Position numbers and translations under genes: made by a program. From an uncultured Cellvibrionales bacterium (GTDB taxonomy: Bacteria > Pseudomonadota > Gammaproteobacteria > Pseudomonadales > Dasaniaceae), in NCBI GenBank assembly GCA_913019905.1, contig CAJVZD010000006.1, positions 1-64,000 on the forward strand: a stretch of 64,000 nt of DNA, written 5' to 3'. Within the stretch, counting starts at the first letter, position 1; every line of letters begins with the position of its first letter. Below, piece after piece: positions 29,087 through 38,698 of this stretch. The notes beneath the pieces were generated by a model. The model did no database searches. It was not told the DNA's origin and was given only the letters and a program-made list of their open reading frames with translations.

Positions 29087-29782
29087 TTGCGCGATCATAC
29101 TGAAAAAAGATTGCAAGTTCGCCATCTCGGTATTTTAGAATATCTGCCTGTATGGGAAGCCATGCAGCGCTTCACTAACGAACGTAGTTCATCAACGCTC
29201 GACGAGATTTGGCTGCTGCAGCACCCTCCGGTGTTTACCCAGGGGCAGGCGGGTAAGTCGGAGCATTTGCTAGATACTGGCGATATTCCGGTGATTCAGG
29301 TTGATCGTGGCGGCCAAGTGACCTATCACGGTCCGGGCCAGCTAGTTGCATACCTTTTAATCGATCTGAAACGCGCTGAATTTGGTGTCAGGGATCTGGT
29401 AACAGCGATTGAAGAGCTGATTGTAAAGGTGCTATCTCACTACAAAATAAACTCGGGGCCACGTAAAGACGCACCGGGTGTCTATATTGAGCCGGTTGCC
29501 GACGGTGCGAAGATTGCACAGCTCGGTTTACGTATTCGTCGCGGATGCAGCTTTCATGGATTAAGTATTAATGTCGATATGGATATGCAGCCCTTTCAAA
29601 GGATTAATCCCTGTGGATTGGCTGGCCTGAAAGTAACGAGTATCAAGCTGCAAAACAACGCGGCTCCAACAATGAGCGACTTGACTGATAAGCTAGTCGA
29701 AGCAATCGCCAATGAACTTGGTTATACTAGTCAGCATGTTATTTCTGATGGTCTGTTACCTGTTTCACCCATCGCAGTTTAA
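29087..29782 (+). CDS. lipB: Octanoyl-[ACP]-protein N-octanoyltransferase
   Basis: Transfers octanoate from ACP to lipoyl domains, the first step of lipoate synthesis. Signatures are DRGGQVTYHGPGQLVAYLL, KIAQLGLRIRRGCSFHGLS and the catalytic Cys in NPCGLAG. The length is 231 aa. The start is TTG 29087, placed six bases after a strong GGGAGG. It is followed 9 bp later by lipA. Confidence 0.96.
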   Translation: MRDHTEKRLQVRHLGILEYLPVWEAMQRFTNERSSSTLDEIWLLQHPPVFTQGQAGKSEHLLDTGDIPVIQVDRGGQVTYHGPGQLVAYLLIDLKRAEFGVRDLVTAIEELIVKVLSHYKINSGPRKDAPGVYIEPVADGAKIAQLGLRIRRGCSFHGLSINVDMDMQPFQRINPCGLAGLKVTSIKLQNNAAPTMSDLTDKLVEAIANELGYTSQHVISDGLLPVSPIAV

Positions 29783-29791
29783 GAGTTTTTT

Positions 29792-30844
29792 ATGAGTAAA
29801 TTGAATCCACCGGATAACAATGCTCCGGTAAGTAAGTCCCAAGCAAACAGCGATACAGGCACGGATAACGTGGTTGAAAAACAGCTTAAGAAAAAACTAA
29901 AAAAAGTCGTGCAGGGCGAAAAACTCAGAGGTGCTGAAAAGGTTTCTCGAATTCCGATTAAAGTGATACCGACAACCGTATTACCTAAAAAACCAGACTG
30001 GATTCGGGTAAAAATGCCGATTAGTCCGGAAATAACCCGAATCAAGGAAACGCTTCGTAAACACAAATTGGCGACCGTGTGCGAAGAGGCACAATGTCCG
30101 AATTTGGGTGAATGTTTTAGTGGTGGCACGGCAACTTTTATGATCATGGGAGAAATCTGTACGAGACGGTGCCCATTCTGCGATGTCGCCCATGGCAGGC
30201 CAAATCCACTCAGTACTAATGAACCGCGTGAACTGGCAGAAGCGATTGCGGATATGAAGCTCAAGTACGTCGTGGTGACGTCTGTCGACCGCGATGATTT
30301 GCGCGATGGTGGTGCCGGACATTTTGCCGACTGCATTCGTGAAACTCGCCTTAAGTCTCCCAATATCAAGATTGAAATTCTGGTGCCTGATTTTCGTGGA
30401 AGGATGGATGTTGCTCTGGATATATTGGCCGCGGAACCGCCCGATGTATTTAATCATAATCTTGAATCTGTACCGAGCCTATACAAAAAGATCAGGCCGG
30501 GTTCCGACTACCAGTGGTCTCTCGATTTGCTGAAAAAATATAAGCAACGTCGTCCAGACGTATTGACCAAGTCGGGCTTGATGCTGGGTTTAGGCGAGTC
30601 TCGAGAAGAACTGATTCAAGTGCTGCACGATATGCATGAACACGATATCGATATGGTGACTATGGGCCAGTATCTACAACCAAGTCGAGATCACTTAGCT
30701 GTTGAGCGTTTCGTTCCACCAGCAGAATTTGATGAGTACGGTGCCATAGCCAAAAGCCTTGGGTTTAAGGCTGTTACCAGTGGGCCACTCGTTCGGTCTT
30801 CTTATCACGCGGATCAACAATTCGATATCGAGCTTTTGAAGTAG
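29792..30844 (+). CDS. lipA: Lipoyl synthase
   Basis: Radical-SAM enzyme inserting two sulfurs into octanoyl groups. The radical-SAM motif is CTRRCPFC, and the auxiliary cluster is [12 protein letters not shown]. The C-terminal RSSYHADQ serine ligand is present. The length of 350 aa includes a polar Lys-rich N-terminal extension of about 60 residues. It is the last gene of the cell-wall/lipoate block. Confidence 0.97.
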   Translation: MSKLNPPDNNAPVSKSQANSDTGTDNVVEKQLKKKLKKVVQGEKLRGAEKVSRIPIKVIPTTVLPKKPDWIRVKMPISPEITRIKETLRKHKLATVCEEAQCPNLGECFSGGTATFMIMGEICTRRCPFCDVAHGRPNPLSTNEPRELAEAIADMKLKYVVVTSVDRDDLRDGGAGHFADCIRETRLKSPNIKIEILVPDFRGRMDVALDILAAEPPDVFNHNLESVPSLYKKIRPGSDYQWSLDLLKKYKQRRPDVLTKSGLMLGLGESREELIQVLHDMHEHDIDMVTMGQYLQPSRDHLAVERFVPPAEFDEYGAIAKSLGFKAVTSGPLVRSSYHADQQFDIELLK

Positions 30845-30964
30845 TCGTTTTTTTCGCCTAGCCTTTGCTTCGGCAGGAGCCAAATTTCGGCTTACTCACT
30901 ATCGACTAAAGAGGGTCCGTTACTCGTGTATACGCGATGCGGTTAAATTATAGGCGAACCATTC

Positions 30965-31396
30965 ATGTCAATTCTCAATACCCATCAATTTTCAGATACC
31001 GTGTGTTCCTCCGGTCAGCCAACACAACAACAATTCGACGAAATTGCAGCCGCGGGGTATAAAGCGGTCATCAACTTGGCTATGCCCGACAACGAACACG
31101 CAATACCTAGCGAGGGTAGTCTAGTCAGCTCTCTAGGAATGACTTACATCCACATACCCGTACCGTTTGATGCGCCAACTGAAGCGCATTTCGAAGCATT
31201 CAGCGGTTATATGAATACTTTAAAGGAGCAAAAGGTGTGGGTTCACTGCGTAGTGAATGCGAGAGTCTCTGCTTTCCTCTATCGTTATCTCCAAGATGAG
31301 AAAGGCCTAACGCCCGCCGAGGCCACCTCACCGATTCTCACCGCCTGGCTTCCGAAAATGGATTTGGTCTGGAAGGAATTTACGGGCATTGGCTAA
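30965..31396 (+). CDS. Putative protein-tyrosine-phosphatase-like protein
   Basis: A 143-aa cytosolic protein of the DSP/PTP-like superfamily. It has CSSGQPTQQQFDEIAAAGYKAVINL at the N-terminus and the loop VHCVVNARVSAF near residue 93. The loop is C-x4-R, one residue shorter than the classic Cx5R, as in a bacterial subgroup I recall with HCAANMRVSAF. Activity is uncertain. It stands alone downstream of lipA. Confidence 0.7.
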   Translation: MSILNTHQFSDTVCSSGQPTQQQFDEIAAAGYKAVINLAMPDNEHAIPSEGSLVSSLGMTYIHIPVPFDAPTEAHFEAFSGYMNTLKEQKVWVHCVVNARVSAFLYRYLQDEKGLTPAEATSPILTAWLPKMDLVWKEFTGIG

Positions 31397-31397
31397 T

Positions 31398-31479
31398 TAG
31401 TGCCCGTCCAGAAATAGGCGTTTCTCAGCGATGGCGTCGAACCGTTCGTTCGCACAGACGAGTTTCTGGATGGACACTA
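31398..31479. repeat. 82-bp inverted-repeat element, short form
   Basis: It opens with tagtgcccgtccagaaa (31398-31414) and closes with tttctggatggacacta (31463-31479), near-perfect complements. It has no coding capacity. It abuts a second element with the same ends. Confidence 0.75.
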
Positions 31480-31481
31480 AC

Positions 31482-31625
31482 TAGTGCCCATCCAGAAATG
31501 GGTGTTTTCAACGATGTCATTGCGAGCGAAGCGCGGCAATCTCCCGCAGCCCGCGCCAATGCTGGATGAGATTGCCGCGCTAACGCTCGCAATGACTGAG
31601 CTTGTTAGTTTATGGATAGGCACTA
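31482..31625. repeat. 144-bp nested inverted-repeat (MITE-like) element
   Basis: Outer ends: tagtgcccatccagaaa (31482-31498) and tatggataggcacta (31611-31625). Inside is a palindrome with arms gtcattgcgagcg (31516-31528) and cgctcgcaatgac (31584-31596), and within it gcgcggcaatctc (31531-31543) and gagattgccgcgc (31568-31580), all perfect. The inner part resembles the GTCATTGCGAG repeats scattered in many bacterial genomes. Confidence 0.8.
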
Positions 31626-31785
31626 ACTAGTTTAAACTCACAGTTTCTGGTCTGTCGGCTTTTGACACCAGCTAAAAATTAGTGTTAGGATTTTCCCTTG
31701 CGAGACAGAAAAATCTACTCGCTTTACGGATGATTTTAGTCGTCGATATCACTGCATTGTTAGCAGAAATTCACGGAGTCTATTA

Positions 31786-32058
31786 ATGGACCTTAAAATA
31801 TTTATGACAATATTTACTGCTGTTTTCATTGCAGAGTTAGGTGACAAAACACAATTGGCAACAATGCTTTTTGCGTCAGATAAAGATGTTAATAAATGGC
31901 TTGTTTTTGCGGCTGCTTCATTAGCCTTAATCGTCGCGTCTGCTATCGGCGTCTTAGCCGGTAGTTTTCTGTCGGCATACATTGACGAGAAAACGATGTC
32001 CTATATCGCAGGGGGAGGTTTTATGGTTATAGGTGCCTTCGTATTATACCAGGCGTAA
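31786..32058 (+). CDS. TMEM165/GDT1 (UPF0016) family membrane protein, half-size
   Basis: A 90-aa protein with three hydrophobic segments and the family motif ExGDKT in IAELGDKTQLATM near residue 18. Members export Mn2+ or exchange cations for protons; two such motifs are needed per transporter. This gene has only one, so it must dimerise or pair with a partner elsewhere. It is a single isolated gene. Confidence 0.85.
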   Translation: MDLKIFMTIFTAVFIAELGDKTQLATMLFASDKDVNKWLVFAAASLALIVASAIGVLAGSFLSAYIDEKTMSYIAGGGFMVIGAFVLYQA

Positions 32059-32558
32059 CATGGTGGTAAGACGATAAAATAAGCTGTACGGTATTATTTG
32101 TCGACCGGGTTGATGTTTCGGCGGCTTAATGGGTTAGCCGCGATAGCGTTCTAATAAGAGCTTATCTTATTGACGAGTATTCTTTTCATTCAGACTGCAA
32201 TGGGGGCAAGCGAATTGGACTGCCACGTTCTTATATTAAGTTGATCTATCTCAAAGTGTCACGATGCCTATCCCATTAGTATTTTCCCAATTCTATGGGA
32301 CTTTTCGAAACACCGGCTTTAATTTGTATTAGTGGTTTTATTGCTGTCGTGGTTGTATTAATGGTTCTTTGGTTCTGCGCATTGGCGCAGTGCAACTTTT
32401 ATATTGAGTGATAGTGTTCGACGGTGCTTAGCGGTACGTTTAATCCTGTTCGTTATGCGACATCAAAGACCTGACTTCCGATTAATGAATATACATTCTG
32501 ATCATTGGGCGTTCGGGCAAGGCTTAAGTGAGTAACAAATAATTTATAGGCGAAATTT
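32059..32558. other. 500-bp gap upstream of the monooxygenase gene
   Basis: AT-rich and without a credible gene. No terminator, repeat or promoter could be assigned with confidence. Confidence 0.4.
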
Positions 32559-34061
32559 ATGACTGACTCGACTGAACTTAAAAAACTTACTGCAGAAAAC
32601 GATGCGCATTTTGATGTATTAATCGTAGGGGCGGGTATTTCCGGTATTGGTGCGGCCTACCATCTAAAGGAGCAGTCTCCAAACAAGAGTTTTTTAGTTC
32701 TCGAGGGACTTGAGAGCTTTGGTGGTACCTGGCATATGCACACGTACCCAGGTATTCGTTCAGATAGTGATCTCTATACTTTTGGTTATCGCTTTAAACC
32801 GTGGATTGGGGCGCCTATAGCGAGTGCCGATGAGATTCTCGGGTACATGGGAGAAGTGATCGAAGAGAATGATTTAAATAAGCATATACGCTATCAACAT
32901 CATATTTCATCGGCAAACTGGTCAAATAAAGATCAGTGTTGGACGCTGGAAGGTATTCGCAAAGATACCGGTGAGGCGGTTCGGTTTACGGCGAATTTCC
33001 TCTGGATGTGTCAGGGCTATTACGAGCACGCGAAAGGTTATACGCCCGATTGGCCCGGAATGGATAGTTTTAAAGGAGAAATAATACATCCACAAACCTG
33101 GCCCGACGATCTGAATTATAAGGATAAAAATGTACTCGTTATAGGTTCAGGCGCTACCGCTGCAACGGTTGTTCCGGCAATTGCTGCCGACACTAAACAC
33201 GTTACGATTTTGCAGCGATCTCCCACTTACTTTATCCCCGGTTTGAACGAAAATCCGCTCGCCGACCAATTACGACTATTGAAAATTGACGAAAAATGGA
33301 TACATGAAATATCAAGGCGGCAAATCTTACACGATCAAGATGAGTTTACCCACCGCGCAATGTCCGAGCCGGAAGTCGTCAAAGAAGAGCTGCTAGAGGG
33401 GGTTCGTGCATTTTTAGGTGATGACTATGACATAGAAAAGCATTTCACTCCGACTTATCGACCCTGGCGTCAACGAATTGCCTTTGTTCCCAATGGTGAT
33501 ATTTTTGAGGGAATTAATTCCGGTAAGGCGTCTGTGGTTACCGACGAAATCGAAAGGTTTACCGAAGACGGTATATTATTAAAATCCGGAAAAACTCAAG
33601 AGGCTGATATTATCGTCACAGCGACCGGGTTTAATTTGAGTGTTCTCGGTGGCATCAATTTTTCTATCGACGATAAGCCAGTCGATTTTGCAGACACGGT
33701 GACCTATCGAGGTATGATGTTTACCGGTGTGCCAAATATGGTTTGGGTTTTCGGATATTTTCGAGCTAGCTGGACGTTGCGGGTGGATTTGGTTGCTGAC
33801 TTTGTTTGTCGGCTGGTCAATGAAATGGATAAGAAAAAAGTCACGTCTGTCAGGCCGGAGCTTCGTCCCGAAGATAAGGACATGACTATCTCGTCCTGGA
33901 TCGACCCGGAAAATTTTAATCCGGGTTATCTTATGCGGTCAATGCACTTGATGCCTAAAAGGGGCGATAAACCCGAGTGGCAACATACCCAAGACTACTG
34001 GCTAGAAAAGGAAGAATTGCCAAAAATCGATTTAGACGACGCTGCGTTTGTTTACGAATAA
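32559..34061 (+). CDS. EthA-like Baeyer-Villiger monooxygenase (FAD/NADPH)
   Basis: Class I flavoprotein monooxygenase that inserts oxygen next to a carbonyl, turning ketones into esters, or oxidises S and N. FAD site GAGISGIGAAYHL near residue 24; NADPH site GSGATAATVVPAIA near 197. The Baeyer-Villiger fingerprint FKGEIIHPQTWPDD (FxGxxxHxxxWP) is near 170. The run YPGIRSDSDLYTFGYRFKPW and the region from TPTYRPWRQR to VPNGDIF match mycobacterial EthA as I recall it. The length is 500 aa. It lies 420 bp before the TonB receptor on the same strand. Confidence 0.9.
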   Translation: MTDSTELKKLTAENDAHFDVLIVGAGISGIGAAYHLKEQSPNKSFLVLEGLESFGGTWHMHTYPGIRSDSDLYTFGYRFKPWIGAPIASADEILGYMGEVIEENDLNKHIRYQHHISSANWSNKDQCWTLEGIRKDTGEAVRFTANFLWMCQGYYEHAKGYTPDWPGMDSFKGEIIHPQTWPDDLNYKDKNVLVIGSGATAATVVPAIAADTKHVTILQRSPTYFIPGLNENPLADQLRLLKIDEKWIHEISRRQILHDQDEFTHRAMSEPEVVKEELLEGVRAFLGDDYDIEKHFTPTYRPWRQRIAFVPNGDIFEGINSGKASVVTDEIERFTEDGILLKSGKTQEADIIVTATGFNLSVLGGINFSIDDKPVDFADTVTYRGMMFTGVPNMVWVFGYFRASWTLRVDLVADFVCRLVNEMDKKKVTSVRPELRPEDKDMTISSWIDPENFNPGYLMRSMHLMPKRGDKPEWQHTQDYWLEKEELPKIDLDDAAFVYE

Positions 34062-34484
34062 ACTTTCCAGGAGTTCGATATTGCACTTTAATTGAGACAT
34101 TGACGGTTTGTCGAATTAAGGTGCGATTAGTATCGTTTTAATTTTATTTTTCTGAATCGGATCGCTGGGGTTGGTCGGGGCTGAATTTATGGTCCATTGC
34201 GGCTATGGTTCATAGTTAGTTCGACTTTTTCTTTTGTTTTTAGGCTGAAAAACAAGTCATTTTTGTTTCTTACATTATTGATCTCCCCCTTTAAATAAGA
34301 TATTTATAACACGATTAGTCAGTAAATGACCTATCTCGAAGTCTTGATCGCGTGTCGGTATTTCTCCCTCCTTTTCTTGCAAAAAGTTAATAAGCTTTTT
34401 CTGGATTTGCTTTCTTTTTTTTGCTAGTTTCCTGTCCCCCACAAATTAATCATAACAATACACATAATTTGGAGTGCAGTATTT
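34062..34484. other. Gap before the TonB-dependent receptor gene
   Basis: 423 bp, very T-rich. A weak palindrome aaaaagttaataagcttttt lies at 34381-34400, about 85 bp before the receptor start. It probably contains the receptor promoter, but no -35/-10 pair could be fixed. Confidence 0.35.
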
Positions 34485-37190
34485 ATGCATAGAAAAGTTC
34501 GCAGTCTATCTTTAATCCCCACGCTAATAGCTACCGCTATAGCATCGCCTTTGGCATCCGGCCAGACCAAGGGGTTTCTTGAAGAAGTTATCGTAACCGC
34601 ACAGAAACGTTCTGAATCTGCTCAGGATGTGCCCATTGCTATTACTGCATTTGACGCGGAATCGATGGAGGCAAAACAAATCGTAGGCTTTAGCGATATG
34701 CGCTTCAGCGCGCCGAGCGTTAGTTACACAAAAGGTAATTTTACCGGCAGTAATTTTGCCATTCGTGGCGTTGGTTCTAACTTGGTGGCCACCTCTGCGG
34801 ATGCCGGTGTCGGTATCCACGTAAACGAAGTGCCGATCCTTTCGCCCAGGTTGTTTGAAACTGAATATTACGATGTAGAGCAGCTGGCCGTTTTACGGGG
34901 GCCACAAGGTACCTTGTATGGTCGAAATTCGACTGGCGGTGCCGTGAATATGGAAACGGCTAAGGCCAGTGTTGATGAAATGTTTGGTAATCTCGAAGGT
35001 CAGTATGGCGACTATGACCACAGTAAATTGGTGGGTCATATTAATGTGCCAGTCAGCGAGACCTTTGCGATGCGCTTCGCGGGGATTTATCTCGAAAGAG
35101 AAGGCTACACTGAAAATACTTATACTGGAAATGACATCGATGGACGCGATCAATATTCATTGCGCGGATCGTTCAAATGGCTTCCAAGCGACAATACTTC
35201 AGTCGACCTGATGGTTTCCTATTTTGATGAAGACAGCTCACGTTCGCGCAGTCAAAAGACCCAGTGTGATTATGATCCCACGGGCGCGCTAGGTTGTTTG
35301 CCGTCGGATGAATTAGATTTTGATCTTCCCAATACATCCTCAACCCTTGCCACTATTCTTTCATCTACCGCTGTTCTTGGACCGGTAGGTGCGTATGATC
35401 TGGGTTCTTTTGCACCGCTCACCACGCCTCGTGATCTGAGAAAAGTGGAGTCGGAAAGAGATCCGGAGTACGCGGCAGACGAGACGATGGTAACGTTGAG
35501 TATTAAACACGATTTCGCTGACTATACCGTCGCGTTTGTCGGTGGATATCAGGATACCGAAGTATTTTCGACCATGGATTATCAGTGGTCTGTGAGTGAC
35601 CCGGTCGATGTAAACCCCTTGCTGGCAGTCGCCGTTCCCAATACGTACAACGCTTTTTATAGCAACGGTTGCTTCCCTATTTCCGCTTCAGCCGATAATG
35701 CGACGGGAATAATCGGTGGTTTTATTGACGAGTGCCGCAACAGTTTCGAAGCCTATGATGAATCCAGGGCAGCGACAGAGCAATATTCTGGAGAGTTTCG
35801 TTTGCAATCAGATTTTGATGGCGGCTTCAACTTTTTGGTCGGTGCTTTCTACATGGAATCTCAGACCGATAGCGACTACTGGGTCATTGCCACGGGTCTC
35901 GATTATTTTGCGTCGCTAGGTGCCGGTGTTGATGGTGTCGGCCTTGTTAGTCCGGCGTTTAACAGTGAAACCGACGAATATAATGTTGAGTCTACTGCTT
36001 TCTTTGGCGAGGTTTATTACGATATTACTCCTTCTCTGAAGTTAACGGTTGGTGCTCGTTATACCATCGACGAAAAAGATGTTAGCGCCCGCTCGCCGTT
36101 GTTGTCTGGTGGCGCACAAGTCATTGGTGCCAATGACCCGATTGCTAAGCCTTATGACAAACAGGACGGAGAGTGGAAAGAAACAACGGGTCGAGTTGTG
36201 CTCGATTGGGGGGTTTCAGATGATACGCTTGCTTACGCCAGTTTCTCTCGAGGTTACAAGGGGGGCGGATTTAACCCTCCATTCGAGAAGTCTGAGTTTC
36301 CCGATCAGGCCGAGACCTTTGAGCCGGAATTTGTCGACGCATTTGAAATCGGCGTAAAGAATACCTTGCTGGACAATACACTGCAGGCGAATTTGACGGC
36401 GTTCTTCTACGACTATTCAGATATGCAGATATCCAAGATCGTTAACCGCACATCGTTTAACGAGAATACGGATGCTGAGATTTATGGTGCAGAAGCTGAA
36501 TTTGTCTATGCTCCGGATGCTAACTGGTTGCTTAACGCTAACTTTTCCTACGTTCACTCGGAAGTTAAGGATTTCTTGAGCGTTGACGCGCGCGATCCCG
36601 CGGCGGGTCGTGATCCTCTAATCAATTTGCTGTCGGGTTTTGATGCGCCAGCGGCTGGAACCGAGGTCACTACCATTAAGTCTCTGGATAACGCGTCCAA
36701 CTGTGTCGTCATGATGTCGCCTGATGCCTATGGTGCAGCTACGGGCAGTGATCCTAATAATCGTTACAGTGCCTGTGGTTCTCTGGAGGCAGCTGGCTTT
36801 CCGATTGTCGGTGGTATCGAGCAGGACCTGGACGGCAATCAATTGCAGAACTCACCCGAGTACTCCTTTAGCTTAGGTGCGCAATACACCTGGCAAATGG
36901 CTGATGCTAGCGAGATGTCGCTGCGTATCGACTACTACTGGCAGGATGAAATTTACACTCGTCTGTATAACCGCCCAGTAGATAACGTCGACTCTTGGGA
37001 TATCTGGAATGCACAGGCTACCTACAATAGTGCAGATGGACATTGGTATGCGAGAGCTTATATAAAGAATATTGCCGACGATGACAATGTCGTTGGTCAT
37101 TACTTTACCGACGCATCATCCGGTAACTTCACCAACGTATTCGCGATTGAGCCGCGAACTTACGGTTTAGCTCTGGGATACAATTTCTAG
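34485..37190 (+). CDS. TonB-dependent outer-membrane receptor
   Basis: A 901-aa outer-membrane transporter energised by TonB. It has a signal peptide (about 1-26, ending ASGQ), the TonB box EEVIVTAQKR at 33-42, a plug domain (about 45-160, with VLRGPQGTLYGRNSTGGAVN), and a large beta-barrel ending in the terminal aromatic GLALGYNF. The fold and QDVPIAITAF plug start are of the class common in hydrocarbon and steroid degraders. No Fur box or siderophore genes are adjacent, so an organic substrate is likelier than iron; that is inference. The gene ends in a strong terminator. Confidence 0.93.
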   Translation: MHRKVRSLSLIPTLIATAIASPLASGQTKGFLEEVIVTAQKRSESAQDVPIAITAFDAESMEAKQIVGFSDMRFSAPSVSYTKGNFTGSNFAIRGVGSNLVATSADAGVGIHVNEVPILSPRLFETEYYDVEQLAVLRGPQGTLYGRNSTGGAVNMETAKASVDEMFGNLEGQYGDYDHSKLVGHINVPVSETFAMRFAGIYLEREGYTENTYTGNDIDGRDQYSLRGSFKWLPSDNTSVDLMVSYFDEDSSRSRSQKTQCDYDPTGALGCLPSDELDFDLPNTSSTLATILSSTAVLGPVGAYDLGSFAPLTTPRDLRKVESERDPEYAADETMVTLSIKHDFADYTVAFVGGYQDTEVFSTMDYQWSVSDPVDVNPLLAVAVPNTYNAFYSNGCFPISASADNATGIIGGFIDECRNSFEAYDESRAATEQYSGEFRLQSDFDGGFNFLVGAFYMESQTDSDYWVIATGLDYFASLGAGVDGVGLVSPAFNSETDEYNVESTAFFGEVYYDITPSLKLTVGARYTIDEKDVSARSPLLSGGAQVIGANDPIAKPYDKQDGEWKETTGRVVLDWGVSDDTLAYASFSRGYKGGGFNPPFEKSEFPDQAETFEPEFVDAFEIGVKNTLLDNTLQANLTAFFYDYSDMQISKIVNRTSFNENTDAEIYGAEAEFVYAPDANWLLNANFSYVHSEVKDFLSVDARDPAAGRDPLINLLSGFDAPAAGTEVTTIKSLDNASNCVVMMSPDAYGAATGSDPNNRYSACGSLEAAGFPIVGGIEQDLDGNQLQNSPEYSFSLGAQYTWQMADASEMSLRIDYYWQDEIYTRLYNRPVDNVDSWDIWNAQATYNSADGHWYARAYIKNIADDDNVVGHYFTDASSGNFTNVFAIEPRTYGLALGYNF

Positions 37191-37208
37191 TCTCCATCGT
37201 CTCAAACG

Positions 37209-37243
37209 AAAAGGCTCGAACGATTGTTCGGGCCTTTTTTTTT
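37209..37243 (+). terminator. Rho-independent terminator after the TonB receptor
   Basis: AGGCtCGAAC pairs with GTTCGgGCCT around the loop GATT and is followed by nine T residues. The preceding A-run makes it partly bidirectional. Confidence 0.9.
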
Positions 37244-37404
37244 GACTGTGAGTTCCTCATTATCCTTAAATCTATCTCAATATCTCTAGAAGTGCAGATT
37301 GTTCTGTGCCGAGGCGGATTGCGCCTAAAAAATTGCGCGTGGGCTGTGAAAGATTTAATGGTTATAATAATCGGCCGTCCACAACTAATACTGTTAAAAA
37401 TACT

Positions 37405-38076
37405 ATGACAAACAATGAAAATCCTTTCGCATCCGAAGAAATAACACCTGCAATTAGTGATGAATGGGTTGCAAAACGAAGGGTGGCCGATGCCATCAAA
37501 CAGCTAACCGAAGCACTGGTCACCAGCTCGCCGGATATAGAGCAAATGCATGCCATTGCGGAAAAGCTGGAATCGACCGCGGCCGATTTTCGTGATTCTC
37601 CGCGAATTTACGGGCGCAGTGCATGGGCTGTTAGTGGTGAGCACGGCAATTACGCTCAGATTAGTCATGAGCTTAATCCACTGACCGGTTGGAGCAATCC
37701 AATAGCACCGCCTATTAATATGTGGATCGACGGAGACATTGCGCGCGGCACCTGCCAGTGTAATTGGGCCTATGAAGGGCCTCCGAGCAGTGTTCACGGC
37801 GGTATGATTGCCGCCATTTTTGATCAATTTTTAGGGATGACTCAGGTACTGGGTGGGCAGCCGGGAATGACCGGGTATCTTCACGTCAACTACCATAAAC
37901 CAACACCCCTCAATACAAATTTAACGCTCGAAGGTCGGTTGGCCAAAGTTGAAGGGCGTAAAACGATAACGAGTGGAGAAATGTATGCCAATGGCGTTAA
38001 GACCGCCAGTTGCGAAGGTTTGTTTGTGCAGCCAAAGCAAATTCCAGCTGGTTTAAAACATCTGCAAAAACCCTGA
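37405..38076 (+). CDS. PaaI-like hotdog thioesterase
   Basis: A 223-aa protein whose C-terminal half is a 4HBT hotdog domain with the motif PPSSVHGGMIAAIFDQFLG, typical of acyl-CoA thioesterases acting on phenylacetyl- or fatty acyl-CoA. The N-terminal about 90 residues are helical. ATG at 37405 is chosen; the frame continues upstream to 37306, but the extra part has no similarity pattern. No good Shine-Dalgarno is visible. The substrate is unknown. Confidence 0.82.
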   Translation: MTNNENPFASEEITPAISDEWVAKRRVADAIKQLTEALVTSSPDIEQMHAIAEKLESTAADFRDSPRIYGRSAWAVSGEHGNYAQISHELNPLTGWSNPIAPPINMWIDGDIARGTCQCNWAYEGPPSSVHGGMIAAIFDQFLGMTQVLGGQPGMTGYLHVNYHKPTPLNTNLTLEGRLAKVEGRKTITSGEMYANGVKTASCEGLFVQPKQIPAGLKHLQKP

Positions 38077-38284
38077 CGATAGTTTAAAGGAGTGTTTCTC
38101 GATCGCAGAATCATGATAATGAATTTACGATCGCGAATGGATGAAAGCTAAGGTTAAGGATGGATGGTATTTATTGATAGAGCGAAAACCAACTATCGCT
38201 CTGAAATGAGAAAGTTTAGTCGTTTTTTATTGAACGGATTTATGTGGGACGCCGTTCATGGGCACAGGCTGCTCTGCAGTAATG

Positions 38285-38313
38285 ACCGATGGCATTATTT
38301 TAATGCCATCGGT
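38285..38313 (+). terminator. Perfect 13-bp hairpin, possible terminator
   Basis: accgatggcatta and taatgccatcggt pair perfectly around ttt, followed on the plus strand by gcctattttt. It lies 209 bp after the thioesterase gene and could end its transcript. Otherwise the 38077-38419 gap holds only a weak 103-codon frame, judged non-coding. Confidence 0.5.
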
Positions 38314-38419
38314 GCCTATTTTTGGGTGATAAATGCTAATGAAAATAGGCAATCTCAATATCCGTGGAACGTCATGGTGCACAAATATTGGCATAGAGTT
38401 GAGGGGGCGATATTCAACT

Positions 38420-38698
38420 CTAATTTGATGGTAAATCGCGAACTTTATTCCGTTCCAGTTCGGTGCGCGCACTGATCTTATCCGCTTCTATCTGCCGAAC
38501 CGTCCGGCATATCTTTATGGGCCTGTGGCTACCCGTTTTCTTTTCTTTCCGGCACACCAGCCTATCCTTGTTGTCAGCCGTTGTGGCGTTGTGTTGAGCG
38601 ACGGCTTGATCTTGCTGTTTTCTTTCACTCATTGTCACAGGGTCAGTAGCGCAACCGACAATAAGTAAGGGTATTAAAAGATAAATAGGTTTCAACAC
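38420..38698 (-). CDS. Small hypothetical lipoprotein
   Basis: A 92-aa protein with a short signal peptide and lipobox LIVGCATDP (Cys16). The mature part carries VCRKEKKTGSHRPIKICRT, a two-Cys pattern that I recall from many short gammaproteobacterial hypothetical proteins. The function is unknown. The start is GTG 38698, with GGAG seven bases upstream, which supports it being real. Confidence 0.72.
   Translation of the reverse strand: MLKPIYLLIPLLIVGCATDPVTMSERKQQDQAVAQHNATTADNKDRLVCRKEKKTGSHRPIKICRTVRQIEADKISARTELERNKVRDLPSN

Noticed and set aside
30965..31396. Protein phosphatase with a degenerate, inactive loop
   Set aside because: The shorter C-x4-R loop appears to be normal for this bacterial subgroup, so loss of activity cannot be claimed.
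34485..37190. TonB receptor as a siderophore receptor
   Set aside because: No siderophore, Fur-box or iron gene seen nearby; the class alone does not decide the substrate.
38164..38475. 103-codon plus-strand frame
   Set aside because: No recognised motif, contains the perfect 13-bp hairpin, and overlaps the better-supported lipoprotein gene on the other strand.
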